Positions 1-9,012 of a stretch of 64,000 nt of DNA are shown here, piece after piece. Source of the DNA: G963692885 sp964658655 (GTDB taxonomy: Bacteria > Acidobacteriota > Terriglobia > Terriglobales > Acidobacteriaceae); NCBI GenBank assembly GCA_964658655.1, contig CAZZZL010000016.1, positions 10,444 to 74,443 of the forward strand, given 5' to 3'. How positions within the stretch are numbered: position 1 is the first letter of the stretch; each line of letters starts with the position of its first letter. Position numbers and translations under genes: made by a program. Under the pieces are notes generated by a model. That model was given only the letters and a program-made list of their open reading frames with translations. It was not told the DNA's origin and ran no database searches.

Positions 1-3000
1 GCTGAATGTTGCCAGGGTCTGCAACTGGGCGGTACCGGCAAGCAGCACATAAGCGGAGTGCTTGTCGGTCGACATGACGAATACCTGGTTGGCGTTCACG
101 ACGTAAACCGCATAGTCGGTGGGATATGATCCAGCCGGTGTACCGGCTGTCTCCATCGTCAGTGCGATACGGCCATTTGCGTCTGCTGATCCGAAGCTGC
201 CGGTAAGCGTAGCATCGGCATAGTTGGTCGTGGCGATGTTGGCATCACTCGTGCCACCTGTTAACACACCCGCGCTGGCTGTGAACTGGCCGACCGCGGC
301 AGCTGGTCCGGCCACGATGCCGATCGTGCAGGCAGGCAGGCAGGGCGTATCACCGGAGAGACCAAAGGCATAACTGCCATTCAGCCCGCTGGTAAATGTC
401 GTTGCCTGCTGGGCCAGGATGCTCCCTGAACCCTTGGTGCCCTGCAGTGCGTTATTGTCGAACTCGATCATGTCTGCCCGGGTTGCAACCGTTGCCGGGG
501 CAACCGGGGCCTTTAACGTGATCGCGTAGGTTGCAGTCGTCCCGGTGGTGCCGTCGGCATTCAGCGTCGTCAGCGTCAGGGAACCCATGTTGTTGGCGCC
601 TATGGTGTAGGTGCCAATGAAGTGATTGCTGCTGATGGTGTTGTCCGTCGGATTGGAAGACTCGTGATTTGAATCCAGCTCTCCGCTGCTTACCACACCG
701 GTGCCATCGGCGGTGAAGCTGCCGACGGTTGCCGTCTGGTAAGCGAGCACGCCGGCGACTACGTCGTCATAGCCCTGGAACAGGTAAGCGTAAGGCCCAA
801 TGAATTCGGCATCATTATCAGTGGTTGGATACACGACCAGAAGGACGAGCGGCAGGCTTGCTGTCTGCGGCGTCGTCTCCGTATCGGTCACCGTGACAGT
901 AAAGCTGGATGCCCCGACTGCAGTGGGCGTACCACTGATAACACCGCCAGAAGACAGTGTCAGCCCGGCAGGCAGGCTTCCTGCAGTAAGGGTGTAGGTG
1001 TAGGGAGTGATGCCGCCGGTGGCAGTGAGCGTCTGGGTATAGGGCACACCGAGGGTCGCGTTAGGCAATGACCCGGTCAGGGTCAGGGTGGGTATTGGCG
1101 AGACGGTGATGCTCACCGGCCCGGTGGTGGACGCTACAGGGTTTGCCGAATCCGTCGCATGAATGGTAACTGTTACCGTACCTGCGGTGGTTGGCGTTCC
1201 TGTAATGACGCAATTCGAAGCCAGGCTCAACCCTGCGGGCAGGCTTCCTGCTGTGATGGAGCAGCTGTAGGGCGCCTTGCCGCCAGTCACGCCGATGGTG
1301 CCAGTGTAGGGAACGTCAACGGTCGCATTCGGCGGCGAAGTCAGGTTCAGGCCGGTAGTGGATGGCACTACTGTGATGGTCACCGGTCCGGTTGTTTTAT
1401 TTGTCGGACTGCTGCCATCGGTTGCCGTCACCGTGATGGTGCTGGATCCGGCAGTCGTCGGTGTCCCGGTAACAGTACAGCCATTCAGTGTGAGGCCTGC
1501 AGGCAGCGTTCCTGACACCAGGGTGCAGGTGTAGGGGGCTGTCCCACCAGTCACACCGATCGGACCTGAGTAAGGGGTTCCGACCGTTGCATTCGGTGGC
1601 GAGGTCAGCGTTAGTGTCGTGGCCGGCAGTACGGTGAGGCCGACCGGTCCAGTGACAGACTCGACCGGGCTGCTTGAGTCCGTGGCCTTGACTGAAAGCG
1701 TGACCGAGCCGGCCACGGTGGGCGTACCGCTCACCACGCAACCACTGATTGACAGGCCGGCAGGCAGTACCCCGGCAAGGATGTTGCAGTTATACGGAGC
1801 CGTCCCTCCTTCGACACCAATCGTTGCCGTGTAGGGCGTCCCCACGGTTGCGTTCGGCAGACTCGACAAAGTCAGCGAAAGCGCTGCCGGGGCTACTGTC
1901 AGTGACTCCGGTCCGGTAACTGTCAGTGCCGGGTTGCTGGAGTCGGTGGCCTTGACTGTCAGGTTCGCCGTGCCGGGTGTAGTCGGGGTGCCGCTGATCA
2001 CACAGCTGTTTTCTGTGAGGCCGGCAGGCAGCATTCCCGCGATGATGTTGCAGTTATAGGGAGATGTCCCGCCGGTTACGCCGATCGTCGCACTGTAAGG
2101 CACGCCTACCGTTGCGCCAGGAAGCGTCGATAGCGTGAGTGACAATGTGTTTGCCGTGATGGTGAGAGTCACGGGTCCGGTCACAGTCTTTGCCGGGCTG
2201 CTACTGTCCGTGGCATTCACGGTCAGATTCGCGGTACCCGCGGTTGTTGGTGTGCCGTTGATGACGCAGCCTGCACCGAGCGTGAGGCCTGCGGGCAATG
2301 CTCCGGCGGTGATAGTGCAGTTATAGGGTGCGCTTCCACCACTCACGCCGATTGTGCCGGTATAGGCAACACCCACCTTCCCATCGGGCGGTGACATCAG
2401 CGTCAGGGACGAAGCGGCTGCGGAGACAGTTATGCTCTCCGGCCCGGTCGTGGTCTCTACCGGGTTGCTTGAGTCCGTCGCCTTCACCATCACCACCGAT
2501 GTACCCGCAGTCGTTGGTGTCCCGCTAACGACGCAGTTCGTGGAAAGTGTTAACCCGGCTGGCAGTGACCCGCCCGCCTGCAGACAGGAATAGGGCATCG
2601 TCCCACCCGACACCCCGACGGTTGCGCTATACGGAACACCCACTGTGGCGCCGGGCAATGTCGACAGGGTGAGCGTGAGAGGAGTTGATGAGGACGCGTT
2701 GATCTTGATGCTGAAGGCCGCATTCGCGCTGTTGCCGTCGGCATCGATCGCAGTCACTGTAAAGGCCGAGGCACCAGCTGTTGTGGGGGTTCCCAAGATC
2801 GATCCCGAGGCTGAGAGGGTCAGTCCGGCTGGCAATGAGCCTGAGGTGAGTTTCCAGGCATAAGGCGCCGCTCCACCGGAAGCGCTCAGGGTAGTGGAAT
2901 ACGCCACACCCACAGTGCCGGCGGGTGGCTGGCCGCTGATCGTAACCACCACATTGCCCGAAGGCGAGCTGATGGAAATCGACTCTGGCGCTTTTACTGT

Positions 3001-3729
3001 AAAGGGCACATCACTGGAATCAGTAACCTGTGCTGTAAAACTCGATAATCCAGCTGTGGTCGGTGTTCCGCTGATTGCTCCAGCGTTGAAGGTAAGGCCG
3101 GCAGGCAGTGCACCCGCCGTACTCCACTTAAGCGGCGCTGTTCCGCCGCTGGCCGTCAGCGATCCACTGTAGACTGCGCCAACCGTTCCATTCGGAGGGG
3201 TTCCTGAGATCACGGGATCAGGATTCACGGTGATGCTGGCAGTGGTGGAGTTCGAAGTTCCCGCTATGGCCGCTGTCAACGTCACTTTGATTGGCGAAGA
3301 AAGACTCGCGGGCGCAAGATACGTAATGGAAGTCCCGTGCGGGCTGGACAGCGATCCGCAGGCGGAGCTGCACGCATCACCAGTCAGCGACCAGGAAACG
3401 AGTGCTTTTCCGGAGAGCGCAGCCGTGAAGGGAAAGCTTTGACCTGCGTCAATCGTGACCGCAGATTTGGAGAGGCCACTGATACCGCTGCCCGCATAGC
3501 CACTTGATCCGCAGCCCGTCAGCACCATGCAGAAGAAGACCAGTAGAAAACCTAATGCCTGGAGCCTGTACCCTGTGAGCGACGGCAGCAGGGCACCATC
3601 TTCGTGCTGATTACGAGAGGACTTTCCTGTGTGATTGGTGATGCTAAAGGACTGAAAAGCAGCTTTGCGGGTAGAGCGCATTGCCGGCAAGGTGAACGAA
3701 TCCGAAAAGGAAAATAGAGCAGGTGACAT
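1..3729 (-). CDS. Ig-like repeat lipoprotein (partial, C-terminus beyond window)
   Basis: An open frame runs leftwards off the window edge, so only the N-terminal part (about 1240 residues) is seen. The ATG at 3729 follows a GAGG five bases upstream. After a roughly 45-residue N-terminal extension there is a hydrophobic stretch ending in the lipobox LTGC, which suggests a lipid-anchored exported protein. Behind it come at least nine tandem modules of about 90 residues (roughly 270 bp period), each with the pattern G-x-V-G-x-x-Y, GG-x-x-P-Y, LPAGL and G-x-P-x-x-AG, typical of the putative-Ig (He_PIG/cadherin-like) fold. Such proteins are usually surface adhesins or matrix components, but no ligand can be named. 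The start could lie further in, nearer the signal peptide. Confidence 0.8.
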   Translation of the reverse strand, partial: MSPALFSFSDSFTLPAMRSTRKAAFQSFSITNHTGKSSRNQHEDGALLPSLTGYRLQALGFLLVFFCMVLTGCGSSGYAGSGISGLSKSAVTIDAGQSFPFTAALSGKALVSWSLTGDACSSACGSLSSPHGTSITYLAPASLSSPIKVTLTAAIAGTSNSTTASITVNPDPVISGTPPNGTVGAVYSGSLTASGGTAPLKWSTAGALPAGLTFNAGAISGTPTTAGLSSFTAQVTDSSDVPFTVKAPESISISSPSGNVVVTISGQPPAGTVGVAYSTTLSASGGAAPYAWKLTSGSLPAGLTLSASGSILGTPTTAGASAFTVTAIDADGNSANAAFSIKINASSSTPLTLTLSTLPGATVGVPYSATVGVSGGTMPYSCLQAGGSLPAGLTLSTNCVVSGTPTTAGTSVVMVKATDSSNPVETTTGPESITVSAAASSLTLMSPPDGKVGVAYTGTIGVSGGSAPYNCTITAGALPAGLTLGAGCVINGTPTTAGTANLTVNATDSSSPAKTVTGPVTLTITANTLSLTLSTLPGATVGVPYSATIGVTGGTSPYNCNIIAGMLPAGLTENSCVISGTPTTPGTANLTVKATDSSNPALTVTGPESLTVAPAALSLTLSSLPNATVGTPYTATIGVEGGTAPYNCNILAGVLPAGLSISGCVVSGTPTVAGSVTLSVKATDSSSPVESVTGPVGLTVLPATTLTLTSPPNATVGTPYSGPIGVTGGTAPYTCTLVSGTLPAGLTLNGCTVTGTPTTAGSSTITVTATDGSSPTNKTTGPVTITVVPSTTGLNLTSPPNATVDVPYTGTIGVTGGKAPYSCSITAGSLPAGLSLASNCVITGTPTTAGTVTVTIHATDSANPVASTTGPVSITVSPIPTLTLTGSLPNATLGVPYTQTLTATGGITPYTYTLTAGSLPAGLTLSSGGVISGTPTAVGASSFTVTVTDTETTPQTASLPLVLLVVYPTTDNDAEFIGPYAYLFQGYDDVVAGVLAYQTATVGSFTADGTGVVSSGELDSNHESSNPTDNTISSNHFIGTYTIGANNMGSLTLTTLNADGTTGTTATYAITLKAPVAPATVATRADMIEFDNNALQGTKGSGSILAQQATTFTSGLNGSYAFGLSGDTPCLPACTIGIVAGPAAAVGQFTASAGVLTGGTSDANIATTNYADATLTGSFGSADANGRIALTMETAGTPAGSYPTDYAVYVVNANQVFVMSTDKHSAYVLLAGTAQLQTLATFS
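190..3170 (-). repeat. Tandem ~270-bp coding repeats (Ig-like modules)
   Basis: The DNA shows about ten similar units at 257-284 bp spacing. They are easiest to follow by the recurring GT(G/C)GG(C/T)GT(A/T/G)CC element near 928, 1185, 1469, 1728, 1984, 2247, 2514, 2783 and 3059. Units are diverged at DNA level but keep the same protein pattern, which fits old domain duplication, not recent slippage. They lie wholly inside the lipoprotein gene. Confidence 0.7.
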
Positions 3730-4176
3730 GGCGGCCTCGGTAAGTAGTTTCTGGATGACCGGGCAAGCGGCGGCGCAAAAATGAGCTGCCGGTTCCCTGG
3801 TTTCAGCCTCACTGACCTAGCCATGTGAGCACTAAGTAGGCATAACTTTGGGAATGTATTTGGAATATTTCCGCATTCTGATATCACCTGCAATATTGCC
3901 TTCTATCTGAAAAGACAAAATTCACTTAGGCAGGGTTTCATACACGACGTGAGTCCCAAATTGCGCTACCGCGATAAACCGAAACGCCATGCTCAGCCTC
4001 TAGCTAAGTGTTCAGGCAACATCTCGCACCATTTAAAGAAAGGGAAGCAACGCAGCGGGAGACAAACTGGATGCATCAGTTGAATGCAACTTTAGCAGAT
4101 TGACAGTCAACACAAGGAGCATAGGCTACTGTAAATGTTGCTAGTAAGGTCTCGTACTACGCAAAGGATGTACCCT
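3730..4176. other. Intergenic region without recognisable gene
   Basis: About 450 bases between the divergent lipoprotein and the HicB-like gene. It presumably holds both promoters. No RNA gene, convincing hairpin or small ORF with a ribosome binding site was seen. Confidence 0.4.
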
Positions 4177-4425
4177 ATGGACATCGATCACAAAAAGCAC
4201 CTCACCTTCCCGCTGCGTCTGCCAGTCTCAGTGCGAGATACCGCTACCGAACTTGCACATAAAGATGGCGTTTCCCTAAACCACTTCATAAGCCTTGCAG
4301 TCGCAGAAAAAATAAGTCGCCTTGAACAGGGTATGATCACAGATCGTCACACGGGACATCTTCACTCTACCCGCCCCGCCGGACAACCCCTGGTCTTAAA
4401 CCACCCGTCGCTGCGTAGAGCCTGA
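4177..4425 (+). CDS. HicB-like / ribbon-helix-helix protein, orphan
   Basis: 82 residues from the ATG at 4177, preceded by an AAAGGA-type site; an in-frame start at 4135 would add 14 residues but has no such site. The central part (LPVSVRDTATELAHKDG, then SLNHFISLAVAEKISRL) resembles the short helix-turn-helix pair of HicB-family antitoxin C-termini and Arc/CopG-like ribbon-helix-helix proteins, so DNA binding is likely. The last 25 residues are polar and proline-rich. No toxin-like partner ORF is visible on either side. It may be a solitary regulator or what is left of a toxin-antitoxin pair. The family call is moderately sure; the regulatory target is unknown. Confidence 0.65.
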   Translation: MDIDHKKHLTFPLRLPVSVRDTATELAHKDGVSLNHFISLAVAEKISRLEQGMITDRHTGHLHSTRPAGQPLVLNHPSLRRA

Positions 4426-4639
4426 AGTGAGCAGGCATTCTGACTAATCATGTATCTTGATCTGCAGCCAAGCCCACTATGAGGATTAGGGTTGATCTCC
4501 GCTGTTTTCGAGCTCTATGCGAAAAAGAGGGTGGACGGATTTCTGGTCAGTTCGAATCAAGCTGAGCTGAAAGTCGCCCCGAATTTTCTGAGCTGCGCAG
4601 TTCGAAGTCTTTTAAAGACCCGCTGCGGCACGATTCTAC

Positions 4640-5167
4640 ACCTGACTCATCCTATGTCTTCACGCAGGCTGTCATCTCCGGAGTCGCAAAATTGCACTGG
4701 ATTGCGCCCGTTCAACGGAAGCTTTTGCGTGGTGCGACTGTCGATCAGTTGGCTTCGTTCAGAAGTGGCCATATCAAGCACGGGCGCACTGACAGTTACT
4801 TCCACCGTCGTGCTTACTGCACCTGCTCTAAGCAATATGTCGATCTGCTGGCGCTGTTGCACACTCAGATTTACGGGTTCGGCTAATACGCGATTAAACC
4901 TGCCGCGGTAACCCCTGACCGAAAGCTAGTGATGTGGACAGGACTGATGGTCCACTCGCCACTCGTATTACTCTTCGCGTCGTATACAAAGTTGGTCTCA
5001 GTGTTTGTAATCGTCACGTCCGCACCAGGCACAGCGGCGCCTGCAGAATCAGTGATGCGCCCCGCGACGGTCGCAGAGTCAATCTGTGCATGCAGGGCAG
5101 AGGGCTGAAGCGCAGCTGCCGATGGCCCAAGAGATCGGGAGAGTAATGAGATTCCAAATTGGTGCAT
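4640..5167 (-). pseudogene. Remnant of an Oar-like TonB-dependent receptor (5' end)
   Basis: From the ATG at 5167 one reads a signal peptide and the start of a carboxypeptidase-regulatory-like domain (VAGRITDSAGAAVPGADVT). The frame then hits a stop at 4883. A single missing base near 4893-4898 restores the expected sequence in another frame (VLAEPVNLSVQQRQQIDILL, then the plug-like LPLNGRNPVQ). This frame is lost again just after the GRN motif, near 4690. Nothing of the plug or barrel is found downstream. It lies 47 bp beyond the end of the intact receptor at 5214-8453 and in the same orientation, so it is probably a decayed tandem neighbour. At least two frame disruptions and a large 3' deletion are needed. 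Confidence 0.75.
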
Positions 5168-5213
5168 AAACAACTCGATCGATTCCAGGTTAGGTGTTTC
5201 ACTCACACAGAAG

Positions 5214-8200
5214 CTAGAAAGTAAAACCACCCAGGAAGGTAATCTGCCGCTGCTGGCCAGTCTCGAGTGAGTCAAACGTGCCAAACTGGCTCGTGAACTG
5301 GTTACCGCCGGCAACTGAGATGTCTCCGCTCGGTGACAGGAACTGTGGGTGATTGAAAACATTTGAGATCTGCGTAACAAAGGTAAACTTAACTCGATCG
5401 GTGATCGGCAATGACTTAGTCAGAGAGACATGGGTCTGATAAAGATTCTGGCTCTCCAGGCTGTTCGGCAGCGCGTCGCCAAAGTGACCCGGCTGCGGCA
5501 CGGCAAATGCAGCCGTATTAAACCAATTGGTCAGACTCTTCCCGCCGGGTATGTTATTCGGGTTTCCGATTTTATCCGGAAGACCTCCGAACGTACCGGT
5601 ATTCGATGGATCCTCTCCGTCATAGGAAGGCGAAAACCACAGCCCCGACGCCAGGAAAGTCACCACGCTGGTCGACCATCCTCCCACCACGCGGTCCACA
5701 GTGTTGCCCTGATTTCCAAGAAACCTTCGGCCATTGCCAAAGGGGAGAGCCCACACGACGCTCGCATTCGCATAGTGGCGTCGCGTTACGCCGTCATTTG
5801 CCCAGTGGGTCAGGACATCATAGGGATTCTGAGTATCCAGATAGTTAGCAATGCTGCGCGCGAACGAATAACTACCGTCGAATGTCACACCGCTTACCCG
5901 GCGCTTGGCTTCCACCTGGAAGGCATCGTACTTGGCGCCACCATCATACTTAAGAAGATTTGTACTGAAGAATTGCGGATAGGGTCTACGGGCCGCTGTA
6001 AATGCCGTGAGGCTGGGCTCCGGAAGATTTGTGTTCACAATGTAGTTCAGACCTGAGCTTCTTGAGCCGACATAGCTGGCGCGAAGACCGATGTGCGCAA
6101 ACTCCTCTTCGAAGGTTCCACTAAACTGTCGAATGCGCCCATGGCTCAGCTGCCGTGGATAGCCAGTTACAGACTGGCTTGGCACCTGCGCACTGGCCGT
6201 GGTCGAAGGATACGGATTTGGAAACGATAGGAGCGGGGCGACTCCTGGCGAAACTACGTTCTGGTAAATTTCGCTCAGGGAAAACGGTCCGGTCGATCCA
6301 AGCTGCGGGTTAATGGGCAGAAAGTTATTAAAAGCGCCGGTGCTGTCAAAGCGCGAGGTATAGGTGCCATAGCCTGCTCGCAGCACGGTATGGTCATTCA
6401 GGGCGTAGGCTGCGCCTATGCGTGGCTGTACGTCACCCTTGTCCGTGATCCCCTGCACCGATCCGGCTACCACGTGGATACTCGATGGATACAGCGGGCT
6501 CACCTTTGATATCGCCTTTGCGTCGACAATCACATTACCTGTCGTTGGGTCCCAGTTGTATTCCAGGTTATTGGTCGCATAGGGCGAGCCATAGATATCC
6601 CAGCGCAATCCATAATTCAAGGTCAGCTTTGTAGAGAACTTATAAGTGTCTTCCGCGTAAAAACCATATTCCGTCAGCTTAAGCTCTTGACCGGTAAGCG
6701 GATTTTGGCGCTGGCTTTCCTGAGGGAGACCGAGCAGGAAATCAGCGTAGGCATTGCCAGTAATCGAGCCGTCAAAAGTAAAAATGCCGTAGTTAGGCAC
6801 TGTACCCTGATACTCCTGGAAGCGCTGCACGCCTCCACCGAACTTGATTACATGCTTTCCTAACTGCCAGTCCACGGAATCGTTGAAGTTTGTGATGTGG
6901 TTGTCTGATTTCACACCGCCCGGAACGTCACTGAGAGAAGTAAGCCCAGAGATGTCGACCTCGGGAAAGCCCTGGCCGGTCAACTGACTTGGATTCGCTC
7001 CCAGCAGACCAATGGTCGAGAGTACCTTGCTGCCGTCCGGCGGTGTTTGCCCAGCTTCCTGCTGACCGTCAACGATGTAGTCGATAGAGTAGCCGAAGCG
7101 GAAGTTGTTCAATACCTGCGGCGAGAAGATATGCGTGTCGCCCGCTGCCCATTGCTGATGCCGGCGACTGCGGGTCCATATAAGGTCAGGCAGACCGTTG
7201 TCCAAAACATAAGGTGTCTGCCGCATCAGCCACCGCACAAAGATACTGTTGTTCTTGGTCAGGTTATGGTCGACACGAGCGATAGGCCAGTCGCCACGAT
7301 ATAGATCACTGTTAAACGGAAAATGGAAGTTATAGTTATCGACCGAGGACGTCGTGTTCACGTTGGACGCAGGTAGATAATTCTTTTGAATTGCCAGCGC
7401 AACAGGACTGATGCGCGACGCGGGTATGGTGTTCATGAAAAACGGCTTGCCCGTAGAAGGGTCCGTGATAGTCGTCGAGAAAACGCCATTCCGCCAAAGC
7501 GGCGTCGGCACATTCGCGACGTAGGCTGTCCCTAGCGGTATGCGCTGGGCGAACCATTCTCCGAAGAAGAATGTCTTGTCCTTCCAGATATGTCCAGAGC
7601 CTTCGATATCCCATTCATGCTGCAGATAGGGAGACTTCTCTGGATCGAAATACCCGGCTGCGTCAAGTACAGAATCGTAAATGCGATAAGTCGCGCGACC
7701 ATGGTAGTCGTTCGCGCCCCGCTTTGTTACTTGGTTAATCTCTACGGGCACGGCACTTTCTGCAGGCGCGTTGAAAAGCGAAGCAGAAACCTGCTCAAAG
7801 AAGTTGGCGTTGTTGCTCTGTACGCCCGCAAGGTCATTCGGAATGCCGTCAAAGCTCTGCGTTTGCTGGGATTGCTGTTCACCATTTGCGACGGGCGTGC
7901 CTGTGCCGCCCTGTACGCCTGAAAGCGTCGTCAGCATGGAATAAGTACTGGGGTAAAGCGTGACCTGCGGCGATTCATCATGCTGACGCGCAGTGAAGTT
8001 GTCGGAAATAGTGGCAGATTCAGTATTAATTACGGCAGCCCCTTCTGTGACCGTCACTTGATCTGAAGCCTGCCCCAGGGTAAGTTGCGCGTCGACCCGG
8101 CGGATTTGTCCGCTATCGAGCACAATGCTGTCCGCCACAAAGTCTTTGAAACTGGGAGCAGCGCAGCGCAACTGGTAGGTACCTGGCTGCAGTTCGTCGA

Positions 8201-8453
8201 ATTCAAAAGTTCCGTCGCCGCGCGAGGTCACCTGCCGTACCACCTGGCCGGTCGATGGCTCAACCAGATTCAACGCGGCTCCAGCAATGACACTGCCCGC
8301 GGGATCAGTGATGGTGCCGCGTAGACTAGCGTTCACCGTCTGCGCAGAAACTGTCATCTGGGTGCTGCATAGCAGCAAAATAGAGGCGAAAAGCGCTTGC
8401 AAGAGGGCACTTCTAAGCATTGAGGGCTGACGAATCTGCTTGACGAACGGCAT
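5214..8453 (-). CDS. TonB-dependent receptor, Oar-like, with CarboxypepD_reg domain
   Basis: 1079 residues from the ATG at 8453, which has a strong GGAGG five bases upstream; an upstream in-frame start at 8531 is less likely. A signal peptide ends near SAQ, followed by a carboxypeptidase-regulatory-like beta-sandwich (LRGTITDPAGSVIAG) at about residues 20-105, a plug-like region, and a long beta-barrel ending in aromatic F at the C-terminus (FLGGFTF). This is the acidobacterial/myxobacterial Oar type of outer-membrane transporter or adhesin. No SusD-like gene is adjacent. Carbohydrate or peptide uptake is the usual guess for the family; the substrate cannot be read from sequence. A broken relative lies directly downstream. 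Confidence 0.85.
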   Translation of the reverse strand: MPFVKQIRQPSMLRSALLQALFASILLLCSTQMTVSAQTVNASLRGTITDPAGSVIAGAALNLVEPSTGQVVRQVTSRGDGTFEFDELQPGTYQLRCAAPSFKDFVADSIVLDSGQIRRVDAQLTLGQASDQVTVTEGAAVINTESATISDNFTARQHDESPQVTLYPSTYSMLTTLSGVQGGTGTPVANGEQQSQQTQSFDGIPNDLAGVQSNNANFFEQVSASLFNAPAESAVPVEINQVTKRGANDYHGRATYRIYDSVLDAAGYFDPEKSPYLQHEWDIEGSGHIWKDKTFFFGEWFAQRIPLGTAYVANVPTPLWRNGVFSTTITDPSTGKPFFMNTIPASRISPVALAIQKNYLPASNVNTTSSVDNYNFHFPFNSDLYRGDWPIARVDHNLTKNNSIFVRWLMRQTPYVLDNGLPDLIWTRSRRHQQWAAGDTHIFSPQVLNNFRFGYSIDYIVDGQQEAGQTPPDGSKVLSTIGLLGANPSQLTGQGFPEVDISGLTSLSDVPGGVKSDNHITNFNDSVDWQLGKHVIKFGGGVQRFQEYQGTVPNYGIFTFDGSITGNAYADFLLGLPQESQRQNPLTGQELKLTEYGFYAEDTYKFSTKLTLNYGLRWDIYGSPYATNNLEYNWDPTTGNVIVDAKAISKVSPLYPSSIHVVAGSVQGITDKGDVQPRIGAAYALNDHTVLRAGYGTYTSRFDSTGAFNNFLPINPQLGSTGPFSLSEIYQNVVSPGVAPLLSFPNPYPSTTASAQVPSQSVTGYPRQLSHGRIRQFSGTFEEEFAHIGLRASYVGSRSSGLNYIVNTNLPEPSLTAFTAARRPYPQFFSTNLLKYDGGAKYDAFQVEAKRRVSGVTFDGSYSFARSIANYLDTQNPYDVLTHWANDGVTRRHYANASVVWALPFGNGRRFLGNQGNTVDRVVGGWSTSVVTFLASGLWFSPSYDGEDPSNTGTFGGLPDKIGNPNNIPGGKSLTNWFNTAAFAVPQPGHFGDALPNSLESQNLYQTHVSLTKSLPITDRVKFTFVTQISNVFNHPQFLSPSGDISVAGGNQFTSQFGTFDSLETGQQRQITFLGGFTF

Positions 8454-8762
8454 GGATCCTCCGATAAAGCACGACGGAATCAACGGCAGTGGAAGCGTCG
8501 AGGCTTCCGTGGAAAAGGGAGTGAACGCCATATTATGATTTACGTTCGCTTACGTTGCAATGTTTTTTCTTTCGAAATTCAATTTTGTGTTGGCTCTGGC
8601 CGAGCGTGAAAGCGTGGCGAAGGCTTCGCCAATTGCTTGCGAATCGCGAAAAAAAGAGAAGGCTGGACAGATCGTCTTCCTTGATATAAAAGCGTCGTTT
8701 ACTTGCGTTTTATTTCGCGCGTTGTGTCTGGTCAAGAGCCTAGTGTGCATAGATCGAGTTGG
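8454..8762. other. Intergenic region upstream of TonB receptor
   Basis: About 310 bases that must hold the leftward receptor promoter. Short overlapping ORFs on both strands here have no ribosome binding site or family resemblance. No hairpin or RNA gene was recognised. Confidence 0.3.
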
Positions 8763-8885
8763 ATAGTCCGGGAGCAACATATCGTCGAGTACTGCCGCGA
8801 GAACGGGTTGCCGGTCCAGGGTCGAGGTTCGGCTGCGAACTGGGCCGTTTGTTACTTGCTCGGTATCACGGCGGTTGATCCTGCG
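8763..8885 (+). pseudogene. Relic of error-prone DNA polymerase III alpha (dnaE2-like)
   Basis: About 40 codons read HIVEYCRENGLPVQGRGSAA, then a short stretch ending YLLGITAVDP. This is the highly conserved QGRGSAAN-x-x-VCY-x-LGIT-x-VDP signature of the DnaE/DnaE2 catalytic (beta-NT-like) domain. The conserved Ser/Asn-Ser after GSAAN is a Trp here. No other part of the roughly 1000-residue polymerase is present on either side, and the similarity ends abruptly after VDPA. The copper ATPase gene begins its 3' end within 130 bp. It is seen as an isolated fragment left by deletion or rearrangement. DnaE2 is favoured over DnaE1 from the wording of the motif, which is a weak distinction. Confidence 0.6.
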
Positions 8886-9012
8886 AGTACCTTTCGGGGG
8901 AGATCCCTGAGGGAACCCTCGCAGACGATCCAGTCGGCCGGGTTCAACGCGCAGGCGTGCAGCCGCGCGTTGACGGGTTTCAATTTAGTTGATCTTACTT
9001 CCGTCTCTGTGG

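Noticed and set aside
190..3170. Regularly spaced repeats considered as CRISPR or satellite DNA
   Set aside because: Period is about 270 bp, units are diverged, and all are coding Ig-like modules in one frame.
3552..3893. 113-codon minus-strand frame
   Set aside because: Different frame overlapping the signal region of the Ig-repeat lipoprotein, without family resemblance.
4492..4911. 139-codon plus-strand frame
   Set aside because: Antisense to the TonB-receptor relic; no ribosome binding site or motif.
8886..9012. Possible continuation of the polymerase relic in another frame
   Set aside because: Readable residues after the VDP motif do not resemble DnaE in any frame.
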